A stretch of DNA of 64,000 bases. Origin: Chloroflexota bacterium (lineage in GTDB: Bacteria > Chloroflexota > Anaerolineae > Aggregatilineales > Phototrophicaceae). Location: positions 1 through 64,000 of the forward strand of contig JAPPFH010000130.1 in NCBI GenBank assembly GCA_028875185.1. Direction: 5' to 3'. Shown here in pieces: positions 27,013 to 36,521 of this stretch (within the stretch, counting starts at the first letter, position 1; each line of letters starts with the position of its first letter). Position numbers and translations under genes: made by a program. Below the pieces are notes generated by a model. The model ran no database searches and had not been told where the DNA came from. It was given only the letters and a program-made list of their open reading frames with translations.

Positions 27013-29004
27013 TTACGACTCTAGGGAAAGTTCGCCCTCGCCGGCCGCCCGCAGGCCCGCCGCCAGCGCCTCAGTGATCTTGTCCACATCGTAGACGCAG
27101 CCCGCCCAGATGCCGCCGCTGGCCGCTTGCAGCGCCGCCCACAAGCGCGTGTCCGCAGGCAGCTCTGGATGAGGCTGCAGATCCGGATGTGGCGTCCGCG
27201 CTTCAAGCAGCGCCCCCGCTTCCTTTGCCGATAATTCACCCGCCTCCGCGCCCACCAAATCCACTGAGCCGCTCAGCGCCTCCCGGTCGATTGAAATCGC
27301 TATCAGGTCGCCATCGCGCAGCTTGCCGATTGGTCCGCCGGCCAGCGCTTCCGGGCCGACGTGGCCGATGCAGGCGCCGGTCGAAACGCCGGAAAAACGC
27401 GCATCGGTGATGATCGGCACTTCTTTGCCCCAGGGGATGAACTTGAGCGCCGAGGTCAGTTGATAGGTCTCTTCCATGCCGGTGCCCATCGGACCCAAGC
27501 CCGCCAGCACCAGCACATCGCCGGGCTGTATCGCCTCGCCTTCCAAGCCCTTCAGCGCCCGTACCGCCGCGCGCTCGGAGGTGAATACCCGCGCCCGACC
27601 GCGATGCCGATAGATGTTGTCCGCATCAATCACCGAAGGATCGATGGCGGTCGCTTTGATGACGGAACCCTGCGGCGCGATATTGCCCCGGGGGAAAACC
27701 ACCGTGCTCGTGAGGCCGCGCGCCCTCGCTCGCTCCGGCGACATGATGACATCGTCGGGGTTGACGCCATCATTTTGCCGCAGCCGCTCGCGCGCGAATC
27801 GCCGCCGGTCGCTGCTCTCCCACCAATTGAGCACGGCATCCAGTTTGTCACCAGTGACCGTCAGCGCATCGGTGTTGAGCAGTCCCGCCGCCCGCAAATG
27901 AACCATCACTTCCGGCACGCCCCCCGCCATAAACACCTGCACCGTCGGATGATTGCGCGGTCCGTTGGGCAAAGCATCGACAAGGCGCGCTGTGCTGCGA
28001 TTGACGCGGATCCAGTCATCGACCGTCGGCGGTTTCAGCCCGGCGGCATGGGCGATGGCGGGGATATGCAGCAGCAAATTGGTCGAGCCGCCAAAAGCCG
28101 AATGCACCAGCATGGCGTTCTCCAGCGCCGCAGGCGTCAAGATATCGGCCAGCGTCGCGCCAGCTGCCTTCAGACCGAGCAGCGCCAGCGCCGACCGCCG
28201 CGCGTTATCCAGCCAGACCGCTTCGCCCGAAGGCACGAGCGCGCTATGTGGCAGGCTCAAGCCGAGAGCTTCGGCCACCACTTGCGCAGTCGCCGCTGTG
28301 CCCAGAAACTGGCAGCCGCCACCCGATGAGCCGCAAGCCTTGCAGCCCATCTCGGCGGCGTAATCCAGCGTGATCAAGCCGTGAGCGAAGCGCGCGCCAA
28401 TCGTTTGCACCGTACCGGCGTCTTCGGCGCCCTCGGCCGGCAAGGTCACGCCACCGGGCACGATGACGCCCGGCAGATCGCCGCAGCCAGCCAAAGCGAT
28501 CATCGCCGCCGGCAGCCCTTTATCGCAGGTAGCCACGCCCATGACGCCATCGCGCGTCGGCAAGGAGCGGATCATGCGCCGCATCACCAGCGCCGCGTCG
28601 TTGCGGTATGCCAGGCTGTCCATCATGCCGGTTGTGCCTTGCGAGCGGCCATCGCAGGGGTCGGAACAATAGATGGCGAAGGGAATCGCATCCTGCGCGC
28701 GGATCGTCTCGGCCGCTTCCTTGACCAGCAGGCTGATCTCCCAATGCCCGGTGTGATAACCCAGCGCTATCGGACTGCCGTCTTCGGCGCGCAAGCCGCC
28801 CTTCGTGCTGACTATCACGTACTGCTCGCGATTGACCTCTTCCGGATGCCATCCCATCGCCACATTCTGAGTCATGGCGAAGAGATTGCCGCTCGCTTCA
28901 TTCAGCAGCATCTCTTCATCAAGTGGCAGCGCGCCTTCCCGCCCCTGCCCGCGCGTGCGCGTCGAGCGCAGCAAATCCGCCCCGCCATAGATTTCATGAT
29001 TCAT
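27013..29004 (-). CDS. yjhG: Sugar-acid dehydratase, YjhG/YagF type of the IlvD/Edd family
   Basis: The 663-residue protein matches E. coli YjhG/YagF, which dehydrate D-xylonate to 2-keto-3-deoxy-xylonate, rather than the shorter IlvD. Shared segments include [23 protein letters not shown]-like [47 protein letters not shown] and [19 protein letters not shown]. The cysteines in CDG, CDKG and the GCKAC block are the expected iron-sulfur ligands. AGGAGG stands seven bases before the ATG. The divergent SDR could be the sugar dehydrogenase feeding it. D-xylonate is the best guess of substrate; other aldonates are possible. Confidence 0.86.
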   Translation of the reverse strand: MNHEIYGGADLLRSTRTRGQGREGALPLDEEMLLNEASGNLFAMTQNVAMGWHPEEVNREQYVIVSTKGGLRAEDGSPIALGYHTGHWEISLLVKEAAETIRAQDAIPFAIYCSDPCDGRSQGTTGMMDSLAYRNDAALVMRRMIRSLPTRDGVMGVATCDKGLPAAMIALAGCGDLPGVIVPGGVTLPAEGAEDAGTVQTIGARFAHGLITLDYAAEMGCKACGSSGGGCQFLGTAATAQVVAEALGLSLPHSALVPSGEAVWLDNARRSALALLGLKAAGATLADILTPAALENAMLVHSAFGGSTNLLLHIPAIAHAAGLKPPTVDDWIRVNRSTARLVDALPNGPRNHPTVQVFMAGGVPEVMVHLRAAGLLNTDALTVTGDKLDAVLNWWESSDRRRFARERLRQNDGVNPDDVIMSPERARARGLTSTVVFPRGNIAPQGSVIKATAIDPSVIDADNIYRHRGRARVFTSERAAVRALKGLEGEAIQPGDVLVLAGLGPMGTGMEETYQLTSALKFIPWGKEVPIITDARFSGVSTGACIGHVGPEALAGGPIGKLRDGDLIAISIDREALSGSVDLVGAEAGELSAKEAGALLEARTPHPDLQPHPELPADTRLWAALQAASGGIWAGCVYDVDKITEALAAGLRAAGEGELSLES

Positions 29005-29108
29005 ATTCGGGCCTCCTAATTGTTTCCACCGAGGGCGTCTTCTTTTTACACAAGGAGCGTGTAAGAGCGTCTCGCTGAGACACCCGTTTCTCCTGTATTA
29101 TTTCGCCG

Positions 29109-29153
29109 GGCGTTTCGGCGCCGCGAGTAGACACTGCGGGTCAAACGCCCCTA
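29109..29153. repeat. GGGCGTTT hairpin with a GTAGACAC module in its loop
   Basis: In the 238-base gap between the divergent dehydratase and SDR genes, the arms GGGCGTTT and AAACGCCCCTAC are those of the compact hairpin at 38530-38550. Here the loop is not five bases but 27, and holds CGCGAGTAGACACTGCGGG. About 30 bases further, TGTGTACTCGGTGTACTCGGTGG belongs to a third repeat type also found at 41130-41216 and 55943-55980. Confidence 0.55.
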
Positions 29154-29242
29154 CAACTTCTTGTTTGCGCCGGTTGTCTCTGTGTACTCGGTGTACTCGG
29201 TGGTTAAATACCCTTTATTGAATAGTTCAGGCAAAGCAGATT

Positions 29243-30043
29243 ATGACACAAAAACGATTTGCTAATCAAACAGTCATCGTCACGGGCGCTGGCGAAGGCA
29301 TCGGTTACGAGGTCGCGCGTCAATTCTGCGCGGAAGGCGCGTCTGTAATATTGAACGACATCCTGCCTGAACGCGCTGCAGCCGCCGCTGAGGCGATCGC
29401 AAGCGAGACCGGCGCGCCTTGCATTCCGGCGCCCGGCGATGTCGCTGATGTCGCAACCGTGCGCGGTCTGGCGCAATGCGCGGTGACAACTTTCGGTCAA
29501 CTGAACATCTGCGCCTGCAACGCCGGCTTGACCTCCTGGGGCGACTTCTTCGATTACAAGCCCGAAGACTTCGAGCGTGTCATTGGCGTCAATCTGCGCG
29601 GCAGTTATTTCCTGGCGCAAGCGGCCGCCCGTCAATTTCGCGAACAAGGCGGCGGAGGCCGCATCGTGCTTATGTCATCGGTCACCGGTCACCGCGCCGT
29701 GCCCTACCTCAGCGCTTATGGCATGACCAAGGCGGCGCTGGAAATGCTAGCGAAGAACCTGGTGCTGGAGCTGAGCCCGCAAGGCATCACCATCAATTGC
29801 GTGGCGCCGGGCGCGGTCATCACGCCGCGCAACCTAAACGACGATCCGGATTATGAATCGCGCTGGGGCAATCTGATCCCAATCGGCAAAGCGATTCAAT
29901 CGGCGGACATCGCCAATGCCGTTCTCTTTCTGGCTGCGCCTCAATCCGCCAAAATCACCGGGCAAACGATCATCGTCGATGGCGGCTGGACCAGCACCAG
30001 CCCGATTCCAGATATGGACTACGGGAAGGATTACGAGAATTAG
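29243..30043 (+). CDS. Short-chain dehydrogenase/reductase (SDR)
   Basis: This is a classical NAD(P)-dependent SDR of 266 residues. The cofactor motif TGAGEGIG is at 14-21, NAG (CNAG) in the middle, and the catalytic pair Y159 and K163 (YGMTK). The family acts on sugars, polyols and other alcohols. It faces away from the sugar-acid dehydratase gene, and a role as an aldose or sugar-alcohol dehydrogenase in the same non-phosphorylating route is plausible but only inferred. Confidence 0.88.
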   Translation: MTQKRFANQTVIVTGAGEGIGYEVARQFCAEGASVILNDILPERAAAAAEAIASETGAPCIPAPGDVADVATVRGLAQCAVTTFGQLNICACNAGLTSWGDFFDYKPEDFERVIGVNLRGSYFLAQAAARQFREQGGGGRIVLMSSVTGHRAVPYLSAYGMTKAALEMLAKNLVLELSPQGITINCVAPGAVITPRNLNDDPDYESRWGNLIPIGKAIQSADIANAVLFLAAPQSAKITGQTIIVDGGWTSTSPIPDMDYGKDYEN

Positions 30044-30074
30044 CAGAAACGGTGCAAATGGGCGAATGAGGACG

Positions 30075-32330
30075 TCAATCCATCAATTCTTGCACCAGGC
30101 GATTGGTCGTCGAGAGCCGATGGGACAGCAAGCTCGCGATTAGCACGTGGACCGCCGAGGCCGTCTGCGGCGCTGTCTCTTCCATTCGGCGCAGCGCTTC
30201 GTGGCTCAGCCGCTGCAAGACGCCGGCCTCGGTCACCACTATTGAAGCGGATCGCGCATTGCCCAAATAAAAGCCAACTTCGCCAATCACCGCGCCCGCT
30301 GTCATGCTGCGCAGGCGCAAGACGTGACCGGCCTCATCGCGCAATAAAACATCGACGCGACCAGACTCGACAAAATACAGCGAATCCGATTCGTCTCCCT
30401 GTTTGAAAATTGTATCGCCGACTTTCGTCGCCATCCGCTCCAGAAATGCCTGCACCGCCCTGGCATCCCGTTGGCGGATAATCGCATGCTGCGCCAACTG
30501 CTCTTCCAGGTCTACGCGACCGGCGTCCAGCAGATCCGCCTCTTGCAGAAGGATGCTTTCGCACCACTCCAACGCGCGATCCAGATCGTCAAATGAAGCG
30601 CGATAACCGGGCTCGGCTTGTGTAATCCCGCCATCGGCAAGCAGCGTATGCAGATGCGGCGCCGCATTCGAAACCAGCAATTTGATGCCCTTGCCCGCCG
30701 TCAGCTTCTTCAGCTTTTGGAAGTCCACCATCGTCGACACGTCAAACCCACGTACAGATTTGAAGTCGAGAATGATAAACCCGAGCTGGCCGCCCTCAGC
30801 ACTCGTGATTCGAGATCGCAAATGCTCGTAAAAGCGGTATGCGGTGCCAAAAAAGATGTAGCCCTGCAAGCGCAAAATCAGAATCTTGTCGCCCTCTTGC
30901 TGCAGCAGTTGGTTCTGCGCGAAGGAGCGGTCGAGATTGCTGCGATGGATGCTGCCGGAGAACTCTTGCTTGATAACATCCATCCGGCTGTATTCCAGTA
31001 CAAATAACGCTATCGCCACAACGACGCCAACAAAGAAGCCGGCCAATAAGCCGAAGGCCGCAGTAACCAGCGCGATGACAGCGACCACGACATAATCTTG
31101 TCGCGGCAGCTTGAACCTGCTATCCAGAAGCCACTGCTTCAAGAACAGCAGGCCGACAAACATCAGCAAACCCGCGGGCAGAAAACGCGGTATGATCGCA
31201 TAAATGAAGCTGCCGAAGACGAGCGAAAGCCCAAACATGATCGCGAGAATAAAGCCTGTAAGCCGGCCGTACGCGCGCATGGTTTCCACCACCGTTGTCA
31301 TCGACGGCGTGTGATAGCCGACGACGCCGCCGCCGAATACGCCGGCGGCCACATTTGCCACCCCGTTAACTCTACATTCTTGATTGAAATCCAATTCGCG
31401 CTCGGTGATGATCTCCTGCGCGCTGGCTTTGAAGAATAAGTTGAGCGCGCATTGCGCAATCGTCATGACGATGCCACCGGCGCCCGCCAAGATCATGGCG
31501 GGAGTAATCAGCCCGACAGCGCTCAGATCGGGTATTTTCCAATATATCACTTCGGGCAATTTGGGCAGAAACCAGCCCGCCTCCTCCAAACCTCGCGGAT
31601 CGCCATAGACAAACCGCGCCCAGGCATAGAAGAGAATCAGAGACACGATGATCGCGCTTGGCATGATCGCGGCGCTTTTGACCCGAGCGCCCAGCGCCAA
31701 TATGCACAGCGCGAGCGCCAGGGAAGGCAGCCAGCGCAGGATTGCTTCACCCTCAAGGAGCAGGCCCAGGTTCTCCACGTTGATTCTCAGATCAGCCGAT
31801 ACGACGAAACCAGCGTTCAACATGAGCCAGCCCAAGCCAGCCATAAATCCACCGACGATGGGATATGGGATGTAACGGACAAAATCGCCTACACGCGTAA
31901 TACCCAGCAGCAGCACGAAGAGCCCGGATAGAACCGATGAAAGCGCGATGAAAAAAAACACGAGAGAAAACAGCGCTTCTTCAGGCATATCAGCCGGCGC
32001 CGCCGAGATGACGGCGCCAGCGAGCAGCCCTTGGATGACCGCGGATGGACTCTGCACCAATGAAATCGTCGCATGATCAGAACTGAAGAGCGAGGTGACT
32101 AAAGTGACGATTAGCTGGCTAACAAGCGCCATCGCCAGGCCGGCGGCAAAATAACCCGACAGCTTGCCCTGAAAAATCAACTTGGAATATGACGGCGTCA
32201 CACTGGCGAATACGAGCCAGATAATCGCGCCAGCGAACAGGCTTCGCAGAATGACCGCCGGTTGAAGCGCGTAGCCCAAGCCTTGGCGCAGGGTCCAGTT
32301 AGAGGCGTCTGACGGTAATGATTGTGCCAT
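30075..32330 (-). CDS. SulP anion transporter fused to STAS and cyclic-nucleotide-binding domains
   Basis: The 751-residue protein joins three parts: a SulP/SLC26 transporter of about 10-14 helices (to about residue 435), a STAS domain (about 455-590, LILRLQGYIFFGTAYRFY and FIILDFKSVRGFDVSTM) and a cyclic-nucleotide-binding domain near the C-terminus (about 620-740, GDTIFKQGDESDSLYFVESG and MTAGAVIGEVGFYLG). SulP proteins carry sulfate, bicarbonate or other anions; the tail suggests control by a nucleotide or by a degenerate sensor. The motif GEVGFYLGNARSASI keeps GE but has RSAS where cAMP binders have RxA(T/S). The ATG at 32330 is preferred to a TTG four codons earlier. Confidence 0.88.
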   Translation of the reverse strand: MAQSLPSDASNWTLRQGLGYALQPAVILRSLFAGAIIWLVFASVTPSYSKLIFQGKLSGYFAAGLAMALVSQLIVTLVTSLFSSDHATISLVQSPSAVIQGLLAGAVISAAPADMPEEALFSLVFFFIALSSVLSGLFVLLLGITRVGDFVRYIPYPIVGGFMAGLGWLMLNAGFVVSADLRINVENLGLLLEGEAILRWLPSLALALCILALGARVKSAAIMPSAIIVSLILFYAWARFVYGDPRGLEEAGWFLPKLPEVIYWKIPDLSAVGLITPAMILAGAGGIVMTIAQCALNLFFKASAQEIITERELDFNQECRVNGVANVAAGVFGGGVVGYHTPSMTTVVETMRAYGRLTGFILAIMFGLSLVFGSFIYAIIPRFLPAGLLMFVGLLFLKQWLLDSRFKLPRQDYVVVAVIALVTAAFGLLAGFFVGVVVAIALFVLEYSRMDVIKQEFSGSIHRSNLDRSFAQNQLLQQEGDKILILRLQGYIFFGTAYRFYEHLRSRITSAEGGQLGFIILDFKSVRGFDVSTMVDFQKLKKLTAGKGIKLLVSNAAPHLHTLLADGGITQAEPGYRASFDDLDRALEWCESILLQEADLLDAGRVDLEEQLAQHAIIRQRDARAVQAFLERMATKVGDTIFKQGDESDSLYFVESGRVDVLLRDEAGHVLRLRSMTAGAVIGEVGFYLGNARSASIVVTEAGVLQRLSHEALRRMEETAPQTASAVHVLIASLLSHRLSTTNRLVQELMD

Positions 32331-32384
32331 GGATATTACCAATAAGCGGCCATTGAAGCGCGCTGCCGCTTACAGCATAACGCA

Positions 32385-32753
32385 TTAAGAGGATGCCGCG
32401 CTCGAATCTTTGAACGCCGATACCGCCCTACGACGCCGGCTGCCCAAAAGATCATTGCCCAGCCAGCCCAAACCCAGCAAAGCCAGCCCAAAGCCGCCCA
32501 GGATCATCATATTGAACTGCTCCGCGACCAGCCGCCGCCGCTCAATATCCGCCGCCATCAATCCCTGCGCCTGGCGCTTGCTCTCGATCTCGACCTCGCC
32601 GCCTTCGTCGTGGATCCGCGCCGCCATATTGCCGGAAAGCTGATTCGCCAGCATGACATAGCGAATCGCCCCGCCCGCCGCCAGGATGATGCCAACCACA
32701 ATCGCGGTGAAGAGCAGGCGTTCCGTTAATTCAGAATCAAGTAACCTGCGCAT
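32385..32753 (-). CDS. Small membrane protein of unknown function
   Basis: The predicted 122-residue protein has two membrane helices (about residues 14-35 and 82-100) joined by a charged, helix-forming loop (EGGEVEIESKRQAQGLMAAD) that may form a short coiled coil. The C-terminus is basic (SRRRRA). GCGAGG lies close before the ATG at 32753; a TTG at 32768 is the alternative. It lies upstream of, and on the same strand as, the SulP gene, about 50 bases away. I do not recognise the family. Confidence 0.6.
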   Translation of the reverse strand: MRRLLDSELTERLLFTAIVVGIILAAGGAIRYVMLANQLSGNMAARIHDEGGEVEIESKRQAQGLMAADIERRRLVAEQFNMMILGGFGLALLGLGWLGNDLLGSRRRRAVSAFKDSSAASS

Positions 32754-32845
32754 AAGCCTCGCTATCAAAGCCTTTCTTGCCGAATGACATTCCAGTACTT
32801 ACAATCATCCCACTTTGGAATCCAGCCATTTTACGGAAGTTCACT

Positions 32846-33961
32846 ATGACTAGCAATGCAGTATCCGTCGGCGTCGTCGGCACGAGCTGGTGGGCGGACG
32901 CCATGCACTTGCCCGCGCTGGCCAGTCATCCCGCCGCCAACACCGTCGCCATCTGCGGTAGAAATCGCAGCAATGCGCGGCGCATGGCTGATGCCTGGGG
33001 AATCCCGCAGGTCTTTACCGACTATCGCGAGATGATTGAACGCGCCGATCTTGACGCTATCGTCATCTCCACGCCCAACAGCACGCACTATCCCATCGCC
33101 ATGAAAGCGCTCGATGCGAGCTTGCATGTTCTCTGCGAGAAACCGATCGCCCTCACATACGCGCAGGCGCGCGAAATGGCGGAAACGTCGCAGGCGCGCG
33201 GTCTTAAGACGATGGCGCCATTCACCTACAGCTTCATGCCGACCGCCCGCTATCTCAAAGAGCTGATTGATGGCGGTTACCTGGGCAATCCCTATCATCT
33301 CAATATGCGCTACTACACCGGCTTCGCCCGCGAAGGCGATTACCGCTGGCGCTTCGACAAGCGGATCGCCGGCGCCGGTGTCATCGGTGATCTGGGGTCG
33401 CATTTTCTTTATCTGGCTGAGTGGTTCTTCGGCGATATCGAGGCGCTCACCTGCCGGCTGGGGCACACTGTCCCGCGTCCGCCGGTGGATCCCGAGGGGC
33501 AGCCTTACGACGTCCTTGACGACTCTTGCATGCTCACGCTGGAATTTGCCAACGGCGCGCTCGGCATGATACATTGCACCGCCCTTTGTTATGAAGACAG
33601 TCCCTTCGGACAAACGCATCACATGGAATTCCACGGTTCGGACGGCACACTGTATAGTTTCATCGATTGGGACAAGATCCAGCAAGTCAAAGGCGCGCGC
33701 GTCGGCGAAGGCATGATCCGCGAGCTGCCGATACCCGATCATGTATGGGGCAATGCTCGCCGCGATACAGTGCACAACACCTATCGCGACATGTTCCGCT
33801 CGGAAGACTTCATGATTCGCGGCTTCATTAACGGCATTATCAATGACAGCGAGCCCAGCCCAAGTTTCCAGCAGGGCGCGCGCATCCAACGCCTCCTGAG
33901 CGCGGCTGCGCGCAGCCACGAGAGCGAGCGGCGAATTGAGATCAAGTCGATCGCCGAATGA
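32846..33961 (+). CDS. Gfo/Idh/MocA family oxidoreductase
   Basis: This 371-residue NAD(P)-dependent enzyme has the N-terminal Rossmann fold (VGVVGTSWWADAMHLPAL), the HVLCEKPIAL motif carrying the cofactor- and substrate-contacting lysine, and a C-terminal alpha/beta domain. Such enzymes oxidise or reduce hydroxyl groups of sugars and inositols. The start at 32846 is chosen because GGAAG is six bases ahead; the longer frame has no ribosome site. It stands just before a sugar importer operon (34105-38329) and probably acts on its substrate. Confidence 0.88.
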   Translation: MTSNAVSVGVVGTSWWADAMHLPALASHPAANTVAICGRNRSNARRMADAWGIPQVFTDYREMIERADLDAIVISTPNSTHYPIAMKALDASLHVLCEKPIALTYAQAREMAETSQARGLKTMAPFTYSFMPTARYLKELIDGGYLGNPYHLNMRYYTGFAREGDYRWRFDKRIAGAGVIGDLGSHFLYLAEWFFGDIEALTCRLGHTVPRPPVDPEGQPYDVLDDSCMLTLEFANGALGMIHCTALCYEDSPFGQTHHMEFHGSDGTLYSFIDWDKIQQVKGARVGEGMIRELPIPDHVWGNARRDTVHNTYRDMFRSEDFMIRGFINGIINDSEPSPSFQQGARIQRLLSAAARSHESERRIEIKSIAE

Positions 33962-34017
33962 AGCCGCCGACGTCCTGACCAAGCGCTCGCCGTATACAGA
34001 TTCCGCTTCTCGACTTT

Positions 34018-34046
34018 TTGCCATAGATGCCATGATTCGTTATATT
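34018..34046 (+). promoter_or_regulatory. Sigma-70-like promoter of the second sugar ABC operon
   Basis: TTGCCA (34018-34023) and TATATT (34041-34046) are 17 bases apart, and lie about 60 bases ahead of the binding-protein start at 34105. Both spacing and position are good. No operator-like palindrome stands out beside it. Confidence 0.55.
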
Positions 34047-34104
34047 CGCCGCAGGAATGCGTTTCTTTGAATGCTCGCTTAATGAACTGAAAGGTGTAAA
34101 CAAT

Positions 34105-35418
34105 ATGTTGAAGAAAGTCTTCCTATGCACGCTACTATTCGTCTTGACGTTGCTCGCTATTGGCTCGGTCGCCGCTCAAGATGGCTTCGTCCTCCATGTT
34201 TTCGGTCCAACATCGCTTGACAACCTCGGCTCGATGGCGCCGGATGAAATCCAGGCGCAGGTGGAGCAGGAGGTCATTGATGGATACCTGGCGGAGAATC
34301 CCGATGTCTCCGATGTCGTTTGGGATGCGCAAGGTCCCATCGATGGCGGCGTGACGCGGCTCTTGACCGCGCACCTCGCCGGCGAGCGCATGGACGTCAT
34401 TGGCTGCGCCGCCAATCCCACCAATGGCGCGTATGTCCGGCGTGGCGTCCTGCGCGATATCACCGATGATATCGCCGACTGGGTCGAGCGCTTCGAGCCA
34501 GCCTCGCTCGACGCCTATACCATCGGCGGCCGCGTCTATGGCATTCCGGTCTCGCCCGTTTCCACCTCGTCCTTCTTCTACAATGTCGATGTATTCAATG
34601 AGCTCGGCTTGGCCGAGCCGGATAGCTACGACGACTTCATCGCGGTCGCGGCGGCGCTTGACGAAGCCGGTTATGTGCCTGTCTTGCACCAGGGCAAAAA
34701 CGTCTGGATGTGGCCGATGTGGTACTTTGAAACCGCCGCCCAGACCATGGGCGACTCCATCGCCAAGACGGTACAGAACCTGCGCGGCGAAGCCAAATTC
34801 ACCGACGCCCAGGATGTCGAAGCGCTTGCGCGGATCGGCCAATTCGTCGAAGACGGCATCCTCGATCGCGATTCACTTTCGGTCGATTGGGATGGCATGC
34901 GCAGCGCCTTCGCCAGCCAGCAATCGGCGGTTTATTATGGCGGCACCTGGGAGCTGCCCTGGATCGAAGCGAATGTCGTCGATTTCGAATGGGGCGTCTT
35001 CGAATTTCCGCAGCTCGCCGATGTACCCGGCACGCGCGGCCACGGCGGCGGACCCGATTCGGGATACTGCATATACAGCGGGGTTAGTGAAGAAGCCTTG
35101 CCGCACGCTGTCGCCTTCCTCGAATACCTCTCGCGACCCGATATCGCCGATAAGCACCTGGGCATCATGGAGCCGCTTGCGACCTCGATCAAGGGTGTGA
35201 CCGTTGTCGAATCAGCCATCGCCGATGACCTGCGCTCCAACCACTTCCCGAATACCGCGCGCTTTCTCGACTGGATCTGGCCCACTGAAATCAACGATGC
35301 GTTCCAAAGCGCCATCCAGGGTATCGTCGGCGGCACGATTTCCGCCGAAGAAGGCATGGCTTCGATTCAGAATGTCTTCGACGATCTCGTCTTCGACGGC
35401 TATTCCTACGATGACTGA
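34105..35418 (+). CDS. Sugar ABC transporter substrate-binding protein
   Basis: This is the binding protein (437 residues, family 1) of a second carbohydrate importer. The start at 34105, with AAGGTG eight bases ahead, gives a normal Sec signal peptide: MLKK, a hydrophobic run to about residue 20 and cleavage near SVAAQ. There is no lipobox. Segments such as GIPVSPVSTSSFFYNVDVFNELGL (split here only by naming) are typical of the family's ligand-contacting hinge. Downstream are an isomerase and two permeases. The sugar is unknown. Confidence 0.9.
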   Translation: MLKKVFLCTLLFVLTLLAIGSVAAQDGFVLHVFGPTSLDNLGSMAPDEIQAQVEQEVIDGYLAENPDVSDVVWDAQGPIDGGVTRLLTAHLAGERMDVIGCAANPTNGAYVRRGVLRDITDDIADWVERFEPASLDAYTIGGRVYGIPVSPVSTSSFFYNVDVFNELGLAEPDSYDDFIAVAAALDEAGYVPVLHQGKNVWMWPMWYFETAAQTMGDSIAKTVQNLRGEAKFTDAQDVEALARIGQFVEDGILDRDSLSVDWDGMRSAFASQQSAVYYGGTWELPWIEANVVDFEWGVFEFPQLADVPGTRGHGGGPDSGYCIYSGVSEEALPHAVAFLEYLSRPDIADKHLGIMEPLATSIKGVTVVESAIADDLRSNHFPNTARFLDWIWPTEINDAFQSAIQGIVGGTISAEEGMASIQNVFDDLVFDGYSYDD

Positions 35419-35530
35419 GTGAGTTGAGCGCTTCCGCTTTCGTTTGGATGCGGGTGGGTCCGTCCAGCGCAATGGGACGCGCCCACCCGTCATCTTCAGA
35501 ATCTGCCCCGCAAAAAGAGGACAAGTCTCC

Positions 35531-36436
35531 ATGCCGAAAGAGCAAAAATTTGAGATAGGCTACCATCTGAATACTTGGGATTTCGAAGGCCGCCCGGAAG
35601 AGGGCTTTCCCTTCCTCGCTGACGTTGGCTTCGTCTGGTACGAAGCGCTGATCTTCAACAGCCTCAGCGATTACTTCGCCCGCCGCTTCATGACGCTTGA
35701 GGATTCGGGCCCGCCCCAGATGATGACTGACACCGACTTCTTGCGCCGCATGCATCTCTTCAACCAGGCGCAGGAAGACTACGGATTGCGGCTGTCTTCA
35801 CTTTACGCCAATTGCGAATACACCAACGCGGCGTTATGGACCTACGAGCGCGATTGTGTCATGGCGGTGACGCGCTTCCTCCAGAGTTTCGGCTCCAAGA
35901 TTCTCGTCTGCGGCGGCGGTCCGCCAGTGGGACGCAAGCCGCAAACCGATGACGACTTCCGGCGCTTCGCCGGCGCGCTGGAAGAACTGGGCGCCTTCAG
36001 CAACAAGCTCGGCATCCGCACCGTTTATCATCCCCATCTCGACTGCTTCATCGAAACGCGCGAGCAGCTCGACCGTTTCATGGCCATCGTCGATACCGAC
36101 CTGGTGGGACTTTGCATTGACCCCGCGCACCTGGTCATCAAAGACACCGACCCGGTGGATATTATGCGAACCTATATGGAGCACATCGATTACATTCACT
36201 TCAAAGACGCGAAAGACTTTGAAGGGCTTGAGGGCTACGCGCGCTATCTATCATTCTGCGAGCTGGGCGCCGGCGTGGTCGATTTCCCCGCTATGGTCGA
36301 GATCATGTTGGAAAGCGACTTCGACGGGCTGGCGCTCATCGAGTTGGACGCATCGCATAAAACTGCCGAGGAAAGCTGCCTCGAGAGTATCGATTATGTC
36401 GTGAAAGACCTGGGCTTGAAGCTGAATATTGCCTAA
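35531..36436 (+). CDS. Sugar phosphate isomerase/epimerase-like TIM-barrel protein
   Basis: The 301-residue protein belongs to the xylose-isomerase-like TIM-barrel superfamily (AP endonuclease 2 fold). Likely metal ligands are in VYHPHLD, CIDPAHL, HFKDAK and ALIELDAS near the C-terminus. Members include inosose dehydratase/isomerase IolE/IolI and tagatose epimerases. The start at 35531 follows AGAGGA by nine bases. It sits between the binding protein and the permeases of a sugar importer, so it very probably acts on the imported sugar or a cyclitol. Confidence 0.85.
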   Translation: MPKEQKFEIGYHLNTWDFEGRPEEGFPFLADVGFVWYEALIFNSLSDYFARRFMTLEDSGPPQMMTDTDFLRRMHLFNQAQEDYGLRLSSLYANCEYTNAALWTYERDCVMAVTRFLQSFGSKILVCGGGPPVGRKPQTDDDFRRFAGALEELGAFSNKLGIRTVYHPHLDCFIETREQLDRFMAIVDTDLVGLCIDPAHLVIKDTDPVDIMRTYMEHIDYIHFKDAKDFEGLEGYARYLSFCELGAGVVDFPAMVEIMLESDFDGLALIELDASHKTAEESCLESIDYVVKDLGLKLNIA

Positions 36437-36521
36437 GGCGCCGCGCTTTCAGGCAAGCGCATATTGGGAATAGAAGATCATTAAGACGCCTCCAAATCGA
36501 AATCGCCCGGCGGCCGCCGGC

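Noticed and set aside
27361..28329. A 322-codon plus-strand frame opposite the YjhG-type dehydratase.
   Set aside because: The dehydratase matches its family over its full length; the antisense translation is His- and Arg-rich and without motif.
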